Positions 51,137 through 59,743 of a stretch of 64,000 nucleotides of DNA are shown here, in pieces; the stretch's first letter is position 1; each line of letters starts with the position of its first letter. The DNA lies in assembly GCA_016721005.1 (NCBI GenBank), contig JADKJM010000004.1:124001-188000 (forward strand), read 5' to 3'. Made by a program: the position numbers and the translations under genes. The notes below the pieces were generated by a model. It had not been told where the DNA came from and did not search any database. It was given only the letters and a program-made list of their open reading frames with translations. The stretch is from Flavobacteriales bacterium (GTDB lineage: Bacteria; Bacteroidota; Bacteroidia; Flavobacteriales_F; PHOS-HE28).

Positions 51137-51544
51137 ATGTTCGTGCAGGAAACGAAGCTCAGGATCCGATACGCGGAGACCGATCGGATGGGATATGTGT
51201 ACTACGGTCGATATGCCGAGCTCTTCGAGGTGGGCCGCGTGGAAGCCTTGCGCAACGTGGGTTTCAGGTATCGCGACCTGGAGGATGCGGGAGTGATGTT
51301 ACCGGTGCGCGACCTGCGCATCACGTATCATAAGCCTGCGCGATACGATGATGAATTGACCATCCGGACAACGATCACCGCGTTGCCTTCGGTGCGCATC
51401 GACTTCGCATATGAGGTCATCGATCACGACGGAACGCTCCTAACGGATGGAAGCACGACGCTGATCTTCGTTGATGGTTCAACGATGCGACCGCGTCGCG
51501 CGCCGGAGGAATTGGTGAAGGCCCTTGCGCCCTACTTCGCTTGA
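51137..51544 (+). CDS. Acyl-CoA thioesterase (4HBT, YbgC/FadM-like)
   Basis: A 135-residue hot-dog protein. The catalytic-helix motif is RYAETDRMGYVYYGRYAELF with D16 as the expected catalytic aspartate, followed by FEVGRVEALRNVGF. The later strands (ITYHKPARYDDELTIRT, FAYEVIDHDGTLLTDGSTTL) are standard. Such enzymes hydrolyse short to medium acyl-CoA. The promoter-like element TAACTTTC lies five bases before the ATG, so the mRNA may be nearly leaderless. Its last 13 bases overlap the end of the converging yigZ-like gene. Confidence 0.92.
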   Translation: MFVQETKLRIRYAETDRMGYVYYGRYAELFEVGRVEALRNVGFRYRDLEDAGVMLPVRDLRITYHKPARYDDELTIRTTITALPSVRIDFAYEVIDHDGTLLTDGSTTLIFVDGSTMRPRRAPEELVKALAPYFA

Positions 51545-52143
51545 TCGGTCCGTAGCACGTCGATGCCCGATGCGATCCAGCGATCGCTGATCGTGTGCAA
51601 CGATCCGACCGGAAGCGCAACGACACCTTCGCATCGTTCATTGAACGTGCATTCGCCGAGCACGCCGTCGATCTGGGCAAGTTCCTTCTTGAGACGATCG
51701 AACTGCGCGTGATCGCACGCGAAGTGTACATTCTCCCGAACGACGTGTTCCACGATGATCGCTTCAGCAAGAGCCGATCGGGCCGCTTCGCCGTAGGCTT
51801 TCACCAAACCCGCTTTGCCAAGAAGTGTTCCCCCGAAATACCGAACGACGACCACGGCTGTATTGGTGAGTTCCATGGATCGTATCGCGCGAAGGATCGG
51901 GCGTCCTGCCGTTCCGGATGGTTCACCTGCATCGTTGACGCGATGAACCGTGGCGTCGGGGCCGAGAACGAACGCGTAGCAGAAGTGGTTCGCGCCGTGA
52001 TGTGATCGCGAGATGCGTCCGAGCGCGATGCGGAATTCTTCTTCGTCACGGATCGGGAATGCGATCCCGATGAAGCGACTGGCCCTCTCACGCAGTGTCG
52101 CTTCGCATGCATTCGAAATGCTGCGGTAACGATCAATGGTCAT
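51532..52143 (-). CDS. YigZ/IMPACT-family protein
   Basis: A 203-residue UPF0029/IMPACT protein. Conserved blocks: SHHGANHFCYAFVLG, NDAGEPSGTAGRPIL (the D-GEP-x-x-TAG-x-P hallmark) and VVRYFGGTLLGKAGL. The C-terminal DUF1949 ferredoxin-like part follows from about residue 135. The family binds nucleic acids or ribosomes; in eukaryotes it controls a translational stress kinase, in bacteria the role is unclear. The start overlaps the stop of the EamA gene (ATGA), and the 3' end overlaps the thioesterase gene by 13 bases in tail-to-tail order. Confidence 0.92.
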   Translation of the reverse strand: MTIDRYRSISNACEATLRERASRFIGIAFPIRDEEEFRIALGRISRSHHGANHFCYAFVLGPDATVHRVNDAGEPSGTAGRPILRAIRSMELTNTAVVVVRYFGGTLLGKAGLVKAYGEAARSALAEAIIVEHVVRENVHFACDHAQFDRLKKELAQIDGVLGECTFNERCEGVVALPVGSLHTISDRWIASGIDVLRTDQAK

Positions 52144-52991
52144 TCGTCACAAAGGATGAGTCCCATGGCGATCACGGCAAGGATGATCCCCGACCATTGC
52201 ATTCGCAACAAGCGTTCGTTGAAGAGGATCAGGCTCAGCGCCGTGCTGAAAAGGATCACGCCGATGTTCATCAACGGGAAGACAGTGCTTGCCTGGAATC
52301 CGCTTCGTGCCAATGCGCCTATGACGAAGTAGAGGCTTGCGTAGTTCACGGTACCGAGAACCACACCACCGATCAACGCACGAGGAGCAAGCAATGCGCG
52401 TTGCTTTCGTTGACCGATCAGCACGAGCGCGCCGATCATACCGGCCACGCCGAATGCCATCATCGGGAAGACGCCCTCGGTAGCGATCGTCAGCATGGTG
52501 CGTTGGACGTAGCTCAGGGTGATGTCGATCGCGGCACTGCCGAAGAAGAGGAGCACTGGTAACAACCAAACACCCCGCGCGCCCTTGCCACCGGAACCGA
52601 AAGAAGCGGAGGCGACGGAAATGATCGCCAGCAGGATGCCGATCCAACCCATGACACCGGGCCGATCGTGGAGGACGACGACCGCGAAGAGCACGGTGAG
52701 CACCAAGCTGGTCTTGCTCGCTACGGAAGTGGTTGCCACTCCCGCGCGCACCGTGCTGAGCGCCGATAGGTAGAACAGGCCGATGAAGAGGATCCCCAAT
52801 CCGAGAGCCGGAGTGAAGAGCGTTCGCGGGATGGGAACGTCCCACGGTCCCACGACGACCGCACCGATCGCCATAGCGGTGAAATAGTTGATCACGATCG
52901 CCGGAAGCACCGGCACATTCCGCAATTCGAACACCTTGAAGACCATGAAGAGGAGCGCCGCGAAGAGCGCCGCGAGCATCACCAGGAGCAT
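52140..52991 (-). CDS. EamA/DMT-family transporter
   Basis: A 283-residue protein with about ten transmembrane helices in two EamA repeats: first half from MLLVMLAALFAALLFMVFKV to IGILLAIISVA, second half from WLLPVLLFFGSAAIDITL to the C-terminal WSGIILAVIAMGLIL. The short positively charged loops between helices suit an inner-membrane exporter of metabolites or amino acids; the cargo is unknown. The start at 52991 overlaps the stop of ribD by 13 bases. It forms an apparent unit ribD - EamA - yigZ. Confidence 0.9.
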   Translation of the reverse strand: MLLVMLAALFAALLFMVFKVFELRNVPVLPAIVINYFTAMAIGAVVVGPWDVPIPRTLFTPALGLGILFIGLFYLSALSTVRAGVATTSVASKTSLVLTVLFAVVVLHDRPGVMGWIGILLAIISVASASFGSGGKGARGVWLLPVLLFFGSAAIDITLSYVQRTMLTIATEGVFPMMAFGVAGMIGALVLIGQRKQRALLAPRALIGGVVLGTVNYASLYFVIGALARSGFQASTVFPLMNIGVILFSTALSLILFNERLLRMQWSGIILAVIAMGLILCDE

Positions 52992-54049
52992 GAAGGTCCG
53001 GGATAGCCGCGATGCATCGTGTTCACATACAGATCGACCTGATCGTTCGCTGAACGAAAAGAAGTGGTCCGCTCCATACCGATCGATGGCGCCTTCGTTC
53101 CCGATCCGAACAATAGTGTTCCAGTGATCACGCGTGCTTCATCCCAAAGGGAACGATGGATGAAATGGCCGAGCAGTTCGGCGCCACCTTCCACCAGCAC
53201 GGATCGCACGCTCCGGCCATGTAGTTCGGTGAGTAGACGATCGATCGGATCCTCATTCATCGCCACTATCACTTGCTCCGTGTTGATCTCCGCTCGTACC
53301 GAACCGGTGAACAACAAGGTCGGGTGGGAGCCGTCGAAAACCCTCGAACCCGCTGGAGTACGATGCTCGCGATCGATGACGATGCGCATCGGTGAACGAC
53401 CCGACACGTGCCGAACATCGAGCGATGGGTCATCATTCATCACCGTTCGGCTACCGACAAGGATCGCTTGTTCCTCACTCCGCCAGCGATGTACGAGCAC
53501 GTCGGTATCCTGTGCGCTGATCCGTTGCACACCACGATCGCCGCGCGGATGCCGATCCAGGTAGCCATCCGCACTTTGCGCCCACTTCAACACGATGTAC
53601 GGTCGGGATCTCTCCGTCGATGTGAGGAAGCGTCGGTTCATCCAACGGGCTTCGTCCTCAAGCACTCCTTCGGTCACGCTGATCCCGGCTGTACGTAGTC
53701 GTTCGATGCCTCTGCCGGAAACCGCGGGGTTCGGATCGCGATGCGCAACCACCACGAGCTTCACGCCACGTTCGATCAGATGCAACGAGCACGGAGGTGT
53801 CCTTCCGAAGTGATCACAAGGCTCGAGGTTGACGTACAGCACGGCGCCCGGGGGAATGGCGCCTTCACCGAAGTTGCGCAGGCACTCCACTTCAGCGTGC
53901 GGCCTACCCACTTGCTTATGCCAACCTTCCGCCAGCAGCACATCGTCCTTGACGAGTACTGCGCCGACCATCGGATTGGGCGCCACGGTTCCAGCACCAA
54001 GCCGTGCCAGGTCCAGACAGCGATGCATCCAGCGGGTGTGGTCGTTCAT
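52979..54049 (-). CDS. ribD: Bifunctional riboflavin deaminase/reductase RibD
   Basis: A 356-residue protein from ATG 54049 (an ATG five codons earlier is possible). The deaminase domain has zinc ligands H51-A-E53 and PCDHFGRTPPC (C78, C87). The reductase domain follows with WAQSADGYLD, ILVGSRTVMNDDP, VLVEGGAELLGHF and the NADPH-binding GS/GG residues. It carries out two consecutive steps of riboflavin synthesis (deamination, then side-chain reduction). The PC(D)H spacing is standard although D replaces the common S. A CAACTTTG element (54062-54069) is close to a TAnnTTTG promoter. It is divergent from prmC. Confidence 0.95.
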   Translation of the reverse strand: MNDHTRWMHRCLDLARLGAGTVAPNPMVGAVLVKDDVLLAEGWHKQVGRPHAEVECLRNFGEGAIPPGAVLYVNLEPCDHFGRTPPCSLHLIERGVKLVVVAHRDPNPAVSGRGIERLRTAGISVTEGVLEDEARWMNRRFLTSTERSRPYIVLKWAQSADGYLDRHPRGDRGVQRISAQDTDVLVHRWRSEEQAILVGSRTVMNDDPSLDVRHVSGRSPMRIVIDREHRTPAGSRVFDGSHPTLLFTGSVRAEINTEQVIVAMNEDPIDRLLTELHGRSVRSVLVEGGAELLGHFIHRSLWDEARVITGTLLFGSGTKAPSIGMERTTSFRSANDQVDLYVNTMHRGYPGPSCSW

Positions 54050-54105
54050 TACAGAGGTCGGCAAAGTTGGTCGATCACGCGTCGGTCAGGCGCACAGTCA
54101 CATTC

Positions 54106-54113
54106 TACTTTTG
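54106..54113 (+). promoter_or_regulatory. -7 promoter element immediately before prmC
   Basis: TACTTTTG is an exact TAnnTTTG match and ends only six bases before the ATG at 54120, implying a transcript with almost no leader. Confidence 0.5.
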
Positions 54114-54119
54114 CGGCCT

Positions 54120-54983
54120 ATGGACATTTCCGCGTTCGACGCTCCTGTATCATCGGTACTTGCCGCTTTTCGCGAACGGCTCGGCGCGCGGTACGATGCA
54201 GGGGAAGTGAATGCGATGACACGGGTGGTGTTCAAGGAACACTTCGGATGGGATCCAGCCATGATCGAGATCCGGAAGGCCGATATCCTGCCGGGATCCG
54301 ACCGCTCTCACTTGTTGGGGATCCTGGATCGATTGACGGAAGGCGAACCCTTGCAGTACATCCTTGGTGCGGTGGAGTTCCAAGGCATGCCCCTGAAGGT
54401 CGATCGGCGAGTGCTGATCCCGCGTCCGGAGACAGAGGAGTTGGTGGCGGCGATCAAGGAGGAGCGGATCATTCCTGCGCGTGCGTTGGATGTCGGCACG
54501 GGGAGCGGTTGCATCGCACTGTCCATGAAGAAGTGTTACCCGATGGCAGAGGTTTTCGGGATCGATGTTTCCCAGGACGCGCTGGACGTTGCGCGCATGA
54601 ACAGCGAGGACCTTGCACTGCCTGTGAATTGGATCTTGGGAAATGTGCTTTCGAACGCATTCGTCCTTCCGGATCGGATCGACCTGCTGGTGAGCAATCC
54701 GCCGTATGTGCCGAGGGAGGAGGAGGAGTCGTTGGCTGTGCATGTGCGTTCACGCGAACCGCATGTAGCGCTATTCGCACCGGCGAACGATCCATTGGCG
54801 TTCTACAGGGCGATCGCGACGAAGGCAATGGACGCTCTTATTCCTGGTGGACGCATCCGGTTCGAGGGACACTGGAAGTACAGCGCTGAAGTGGCCGATC
54901 TACTTCGCTCCATGAACTACAAGGACGTTCGCTTGGTGAAGGACATGAGCGGGCAGCCACGTTTCATCCACGGCACGCGATGA
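54120..54983 (+). CDS. prmC: Release-factor glutamine methyltransferase PrmC (HemK)
   Basis: A 287-residue class I SAM methyltransferase. The SAM-binding glycine motif is ALDVGTGSGCIAL (about 122-134) and the catalytic NPPY is at 193-196 in VSNPPYVPREEE. The N-terminal helical domain is typical of PrmC. It methylates the GGQ glutamine of release factors RF1 and RF2. It heads the unit prmC - OMP - ligA - DUF6913 - dapA and overlaps the next gene by four bases. A longer in-frame extension upstream overlaps ribD and has no similarity. Confidence 0.95.
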   Translation: MDISAFDAPVSSVLAAFRERLGARYDAGEVNAMTRVVFKEHFGWDPAMIEIRKADILPGSDRSHLLGILDRLTEGEPLQYILGAVEFQGMPLKVDRRVLIPRPETEELVAAIKEERIIPARALDVGTGSGCIALSMKKCYPMAEVFGIDVSQDALDVARMNSEDLALPVNWILGNVLSNAFVLPDRIDLLVSNPPYVPREEEESLAVHVRSREPHVALFAPANDPLAFYRAIATKAMDALIPGGRIRFEGHWKYSAEVADLLRSMNYKDVRLVKDMSGQPRFIHGTR

Positions 54984-55612
54984 TGGTCAGGCTTATTCCC
55001 TGCTCCGCGTTCTTGCTATTGGTTTCGGCATCGTTGGCGCAGGAACCTGTTCCAGCCGAGCGTCACTCCGCGTACCGTGTGATCTTCAACTTCGATTTCC
55101 GGCGCACGTACGTGAATGCGGATCCTGTGCATTTCTATGGATTCCGTATCGGCGCGCAACGCGATCGGGACATCATCGCCGTAGGGTTCTATGGGATCGG
55201 AGATGCGTACATCCAACCGGCGGTGGATCTGCCCGGGATCGGAACGCGGGAACTCCGCACCAATTTCGACTACGCAGCACTCACCTATGAGCGTCTGCTG
55301 ATCGATTCCAAAAGGTGGCAGGTCGGCATACCCGTCAGCATCGGTCTGGGGAATTATCGCAAGAGTTATGTAGGCGATGATCGACGCATCGTTCCGTACT
55401 CCACGAATGAGTTGGTTCCATTGGAAGCAACCCTGCATGCGGACTATGACCTGTTCTGGTGGATCTTCGTCGGCGCAGGCGGCGGGTACCGGTATGTGCT
55501 GGCTGCGGACCCGGATGCCACACGGGCCTTGAGCGATCGGACCTACTACCTCAAGGTCGGGTTAAGGGTGGGTGAAGTGGTGAAACGAGCACGGAAGAAG
55601 TTGAAGGACTGA
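54980..55612 (+). CDS. Small exported (probable outer-membrane barrel) protein
   Basis: A 210-residue protein with a signal peptide (MMVRLIPCSAFLLLVSASLA). The mature part is an alternating-strand sequence: YRVIFNFDFRRTYVNAD, FYGFRIGAQRDRDIIAVGF, FDYAALTYERLLIDSKRW and a closing RTYYLKVGLRVGE. It looks like a small outer-membrane barrel, but I do not recognise the family. The final KRARKKLKD tail is basic. It overlaps prmC by four bases and precedes ligA by one base, so expression is tied to these housekeeping genes, although a direct link in function is not evident. Confidence 0.75.
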   Translation: MMVRLIPCSAFLLLVSASLAQEPVPAERHSAYRVIFNFDFRRTYVNADPVHFYGFRIGAQRDRDIIAVGFYGIGDAYIQPAVDLPGIGTRELRTNFDYAALTYERLLIDSKRWQVGIPVSIGLGNYRKSYVGDDRRIVPYSTNELVPLEATLHADYDLFWWIFVGAGGGYRYVLAADPDATRALSDRTYYLKVGLRVGEVVKRARKKLKD

Positions 55613-55613
55613 C

Positions 55614-57635
55614 ATGGAACGGAAGGAAATGAAGGAGCGGATCGGGAAGTTGAGCGAGGAACTCGCACAGCACAACCACCGGTACTATGTGTTGGCCGCT
55701 CCGGCCATCAGCGATCATGAGTTCGACCTGAAATTGAAGGAGCTCGAACGGTTGGAAAAGGAGTTCCCGGAATTCGCATCACCCAATAGCCCGACGCAGC
55801 GCGTGGGTGGGGACATCACCAAAGGCTTCCCGACGGTCGCACATAAGTACCCGATGCTTTCGCTGGGGAACACCTACTCGCGGGAAGAAGTGGCGGACTT
55901 CGTTGCACGGGTGGAGAAGTCGGTGGGCACCACGACCTATTCCATGGAGTTGAAGTATGACGGCGTGGCCATCAGCCTCACCTATATGAATGGTGAATTG
56001 GTGCGTGGCGTGACCCGGGGCGACGGTGAGAAAGGCGAGGAGATCACCGCGAACATCCGCACGATCAAGACCATTCCATTAAAGCTGCAAGGGACTGGAT
56101 GGCCTGAAGAAATGGAGGTGCGCGGCGAAGTGATCTTCACCAAGGACCGCTTTGATGAGTTGAATCGGCAGCGTGCGGAGGAAGGAGAGGACCTTTACGC
56201 GAATCCACGGAATACCGCTGCGGGTAGTTTGAAGCAACAGGACCCGAAGGAGGTGGCCAAGCGCGGTCTGGACAACTTCATCTACTCCGTGCAGTCCGAT
56301 GCATCGATCACCCGCAGCCATTTCGAGAACCTCGCGCATTGTCGGAGTTGGGGATTCAAGACACCGGATCCCGATCGTCGATTCATTGAGCGCGCCGCGA
56401 GTGTCGAAAGCATCATGGCCTTCATTGATCACTGGGAGAAACACCGGAACGACTTGGAGATGATCATTGACGGTGTGGTGATCAAAGTCGATGATCTATT
56501 GGTGCAGGAGGAATTGGGCAACACCGCCAAAGGCCCACGGTGGGCAGTGGCGTACAAGTACGCGCCCGAGCAGGCGCTCACACGTTTGCTCGGTGTCACT
56601 TTCCAGATCGGTCGTACGGGTGCGGTCACACCGGTGGCCGAGTTGGATCCGGTGGTGCTTGCCGGTACCACGGTGAAGCGCGCCTCGCTCTTCAACGCCG
56701 ACCAGTTGGAACGGCTTGACCTCCACGAAGGGGACATGGTGATAGTGGAGAAAGCGGGCGAGATCATACCACAGGTCGTGGGTGTGGATCCAACGAAGCG
56801 ACCTGTTGGTGCGAAGCGCGTCGTCCTTCCGGAAACCTGTCCCGAATGTGGCACTGTGCTTCAACGCGTGGAAGGTGAAGCCCAGCACTACTGCCCGAAC
56901 GAGAACGGGTGTCCGCCGCAGATCACCCGACGCATCGAGCACTTCGTATCACGGCGTGCAATGAACATTGATGGACTGGGCGCTGAGACCGTAGAGGAAT
57001 TCTTTCGCGCCGGACTGATCCGCGACGCCGCGGACCTCTACGACCTCACCGAAAAGCAGATCCTTGACCTGGGGAAGGGCTGGAAGGAGAAGAGCGCCAA
57101 GAAGGTGATCGATGGATTGATCGCCAGCAAGCAGGTTCCGTTCGAACAGGTGCTCTTCGCGCTGGGGATCCGGCACGTGGGCGAGACGGTAGCGAAGAAG
57201 ATCGCGCGGACCACCGGTGGCTTGGACCGTATCCTATCAATGTCACGCGAGGAACTCACGGCCATTGATGAAGTGGGGGAGGTGATCGCAGGTAGTATCA
57301 TGGATTTCCTGGCTGTGGAGGCCAACAGGTCCATGGTGGAACGGTTGCGCAGCCACGGAATTTCGATGGTCGCGGAAGATACCGGGAAGCCCGCGTTGAG
57401 CGAACGGCTGAAAGGCCTTTCCTTCGTGGTGTCGGGTGTTTTCCGCAATTTCAGCCGCGATGGCATCAAGGAGGCGATCGAGCGCAATGGCGGAAAGGTT
57501 TCCGGTTCCATCAGCAGCAAGACCAGTTACTTGGTGGCCGGTTCGGACATGGGACCTGCCAAACGAGCGAAAGCAGAGGACCTGAAAGTGCCGGTGATCG
57601 ATGAGGATGAACTTACGCGGATGATCCAGGAATGA
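55614..57635 (+). CDS. ligA: NAD-dependent DNA ligase
   Basis: A 673-residue LigA of normal length. Domain Ia carries HNHRYYVLAAPAISDHEFD (NAD/NMN recognition). The adenylated lysine is K114 in KYDGVAI. An OB fold follows, with VTFQIGRTGAVTPVAEL. A four-cysteine zinc finger (CPECGTVL ... YCPNENGCP) comes next, then HhH repeats (NIDGLGAETVEEFF, FALGIRHVGETVAKKIA) and a C-terminal BRCT domain (LKGLSFVVSGVF). It seals nicks in replication and repair. The start ATG follows the previous stop by one base. Confidence 0.98.
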   Translation: MERKEMKERIGKLSEELAQHNHRYYVLAAPAISDHEFDLKLKELERLEKEFPEFASPNSPTQRVGGDITKGFPTVAHKYPMLSLGNTYSREEVADFVARVEKSVGTTTYSMELKYDGVAISLTYMNGELVRGVTRGDGEKGEEITANIRTIKTIPLKLQGTGWPEEMEVRGEVIFTKDRFDELNRQRAEEGEDLYANPRNTAAGSLKQQDPKEVAKRGLDNFIYSVQSDASITRSHFENLAHCRSWGFKTPDPDRRFIERAASVESIMAFIDHWEKHRNDLEMIIDGVVIKVDDLLVQEELGNTAKGPRWAVAYKYAPEQALTRLLGVTFQIGRTGAVTPVAELDPVVLAGTTVKRASLFNADQLERLDLHEGDMVIVEKAGEIIPQVVGVDPTKRPVGAKRVVLPETCPECGTVLQRVEGEAQHYCPNENGCPPQITRRIEHFVSRRAMNIDGLGAETVEEFFRAGLIRDAADLYDLTEKQILDLGKGWKEKSAKKVIDGLIASKQVPFEQVLFALGIRHVGETVAKKIARTTGGLDRILSMSREELTAIDEVGEVIAGSIMDFLAVEANRSMVERLRSHGISMVAEDTGKPALSERLKGLSFVVSGVFRNFSRDGIKEAIERNGGKVSGSISSKTSYLVAGSDMGPAKRAKAEDLKVPVIDEDELTRMIQE

Positions 57636-58201
57636 AACTGTTCGATCGGCTCAAGGAATGGATGGGTATCCGCAAATTGTTGCGGGATCTTCCTGTTGGT
57701 CGCAAGCCGATCGCACGCAACCTCGGCATGGCTCGCAAGGTGGCGATCGTCTATGTGGTGGAGGACGAGGCCGCGCACAACCACGTGCGGAACTACGTGA
57801 AGCGGATCAAGGAGGAATTGGGCCTCAGCAACATCATGGCCTTGGGGTATTCGGACCAGAAGGTGATGCCGCATTATCTGCACGCCAAGTTGAACTTCAA
57901 CGCCATCTGCCAGAAGGACCTCAATTGGTACCGCATCCCGCAGGGCAACACCGTGCAGAACTTCATGGCGGAGGAATTCGAGATCATCATCGACCTCACC
58001 ATGCAGGACCGCTTGCCGATCCAGTACATCATGGCCAAGAGCCGGGCGCGCTTCAAAGTGGGGCGTTGGAGTGAGAGCAACAAGAAGATCCTGGACATGA
58101 TGATCGACATGGCCGGATCGCAAAGCCTGCCGCAACTCATTCAGCAGATCCATCACTACCTGTTGATGGTGAATGCCAAACCAGAACCCTCACTGAACTG
58201 A
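57632..58201 (+). CDS. DUF6913 protein
   Basis: A 189-residue cytosolic protein (no signal or membrane segment) with VAIVYVVEDEAAHNHVRNYV, ALGYSDQKVMPHYLHAKL, AEEFEIIIDLTMQDRLPIQ and a final MVNAKPE. I know this as the Bacteroidota-specific family DUF6913, routinely encoded just before dapA, with no established activity. The alternating hydrophobic strands and helices suggest a Rossmann-like alpha/beta fold, which is inference. It overlaps ligA by four bases and its stop codon shares the last A with the dapA start, so translation of the three is tightly coupled. Confidence 0.85.
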   Translation: MKLFDRLKEWMGIRKLLRDLPVGRKPIARNLGMARKVAIVYVVEDEAAHNHVRNYVKRIKEELGLSNIMALGYSDQKVMPHYLHAKLNFNAICQKDLNWYRIPQGNTVQNFMAEEFEIIIDLTMQDRLPIQYIMAKSRARFKVGRWSESNKKILDMMIDMAGSQSLPQLIQQIHHYLLMVNAKPEPSLN

Positions 58202-59109
58202 TGGACGAACGTTTCCGTGGCCTCGGAGTAGCGATGGTCACCCCATTCCGAGATCCTTCGACCGGCTCAGGAGGCCTGATCGATTACGCTGGACTGGAAC
58301 GCCTGATCGAGCACATGATCACCGGCGGTGTGGATTACCTGGTGAGCATGGGTACCACTGGTGAGAGTGTTACGCTGACCAAAGCGGAGAAGCACGAACT
58401 GCTGGCCCAAACGATCGGCTTCGTGCATAACCGCGTTCCGATCGTATTGGGTGTCGGTGGGAACAACACCGCCGAGGTCATCGAGACGTTGAACGGTTTC
58501 GAGATGGATGGCGTGGATGCGATCCTGAGCGTAAGTCCTTACTACAACAAGCCCACGCAGGAAGGCATCTACCAGCACTACAAGGCGATCGCGCAAACGA
58601 GCTTGCGGCCCATCATCCTCTACAATGTTCCGGGCCGGACCGGAAGCAACATCACTGCCGAGACCACCGTGCGGCTCGCGCGCGACTTCGCCAATATCAT
58701 CGGCATCAAGGAGGCCAGCGCGAACCTGGATCAGATGGGTTCGATCCTCAAACACAAGCCTGCGGACTTCATGCTCATCAGCGGCGATGATGCACTCACG
58801 CTTCCCATCATCGCCATGGGCGGTGTGGGGGTGATCAGCGTGGCGGGCAATGCGCTGCCGCAGGAATGCAGCCTCTTGGTGGACGCCGCTTTGAAAGGTG
58901 ATCTGGAGACTGCGCGCAAGGAACATCTTCGGTTGATCGAGGTGATCAACCTGCTCTTCGCTGAAGGAAATCCCGGCGGCATCAAAGAGGTGTTGAAAGT
59001 GCTTGGTGTTTGCGGCGATACTATGCGACTGCCGCTGGTGAACATCAGCGAGGCGACAGCGAAGAAGATCTACCACGCGCTGGCAGACGCGGATGTGGTG
59101 AGGCTTTGA
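58201..59109 (+). CDS. dapA: 4-hydroxy-tetrahydrodipicolinate synthase
   Basis: A 302-residue DapA. The Schiff-base lysine is K170 in IIGIKEAS, the conserved tyrosine Y141 in LYNVPGRTGSN, and the pyruvate-site residues lie in VSMGTTGESVTLT. It condenses pyruvate with aspartate semialdehyde at the start of lysine and diaminopimelate synthesis. The early insert DPSTGSGG is not unusual. It is the last gene of the prmC unit. Its start overlaps the DUF6913 stop by one base. It converges with the lipoprotein gene one base downstream. Confidence 0.97.
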   Translation: MDERFRGLGVAMVTPFRDPSTGSGGLIDYAGLERLIEHMITGGVDYLVSMGTTGESVTLTKAEKHELLAQTIGFVHNRVPIVLGVGGNNTAEVIETLNGFEMDGVDAILSVSPYYNKPTQEGIYQHYKAIAQTSLRPIILYNVPGRTGSNITAETTVRLARDFANIIGIKEASANLDQMGSILKHKPADFMLISGDDALTLPIIAMGGVGVISVAGNALPQECSLLVDAALKGDLETARKEHLRLIEVINLLFAEGNPGGIKEVLKVLGVCGDTMRLPLVNISEATAKKIYHALADADVVRL

Positions 59110-59110
59110 G

Positions 59111-59710
59111 CTAATGTCCGATGTGATAGTCGGATAAGCGCAGCATCTGCAGTGTATCGTTCCCGATCCGACAGTCCATACGGATCAATCCGATGTCCTT
59201 CGCGAAGTAGGACCAAGCGAGCTTGATGCCATATCCTTCGCCGATAACGAGCACGTGCGAATAGCTGACTCCGAGGACCTCCACGATCGTATCCCTAGCG
59301 ACAACGCAGCGCTCTATGATGTGCCCGGGTGACTCGTACCACCAACACGTTCCCACCGATTCATCCTTCAATATGGCGAATAGAGTGGGCCCTATGGAAA
59401 CATGATCACTGTAGATCGGATACGTGTAGCCATACCAATATTGATCATCCCAATACGGTACACATGCAATATGGGTCTTGCACGTACCTCTATCGATCTG
59501 GTGTTGCACATAGGTGGCGCTTACGCTCTTGGTCACGGTCATGTTTGCCGTATCCAGATAATTCCAATGGGAGCCCGGAAAGAGGGGCAGGTAGGGCTGA
59601 GGCTCCATGACAGTGCCCGACGACCAGCCCTCGCAATAATTCGTTCCTTCCTTCTTGCAGCCTATCAGCAGGACCAGTGAGGTCGAGGCAGTAAGTATGA
59701 TGGCCCGCAT
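59111..59710 (-). CDS. Lipoprotein, 199 aa, unknown function
   Basis: The ATG at 59710 yields MRAIILTASTSLVLLIGCKK, a lipoprotein signal with lipobox LLIGC. The mature protein opens GTNYCEGWSSGTVMEPQPYL and contains PGSHWNYLDTANMTVTKSVS, a pattern seen in lipocalin-like or DUF-type envelope proteins of Bacteroidota. Eight cysteines (counting the lipidated one) and many tyrosines and tryptophans suggest a rigid exported fold. In-frame codons upstream overlap the exonuclease gene and are excluded. It is divergent from the exonuclease gene and its end touches dapA. Confidence 0.75.
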   Translation of the reverse strand: MRAIILTASTSLVLLIGCKKEGTNYCEGWSSGTVMEPQPYLPLFPGSHWNYLDTANMTVTKSVSATYVQHQIDRGTCKTHIACVPYWDDQYWYGYTYPIYSDHVSIGPTLFAILKDESVGTCWWYESPGHIIERCVVARDTIVEVLGVSYSHVLVIGEGYGIKLAWSYFAKDIGLIRMDCRIGNDTLQMLRLSDYHIGH

Positions 59711-59743
59711 GTGTACGAAGTTAGACTGCATCTTCGCGCCGGA

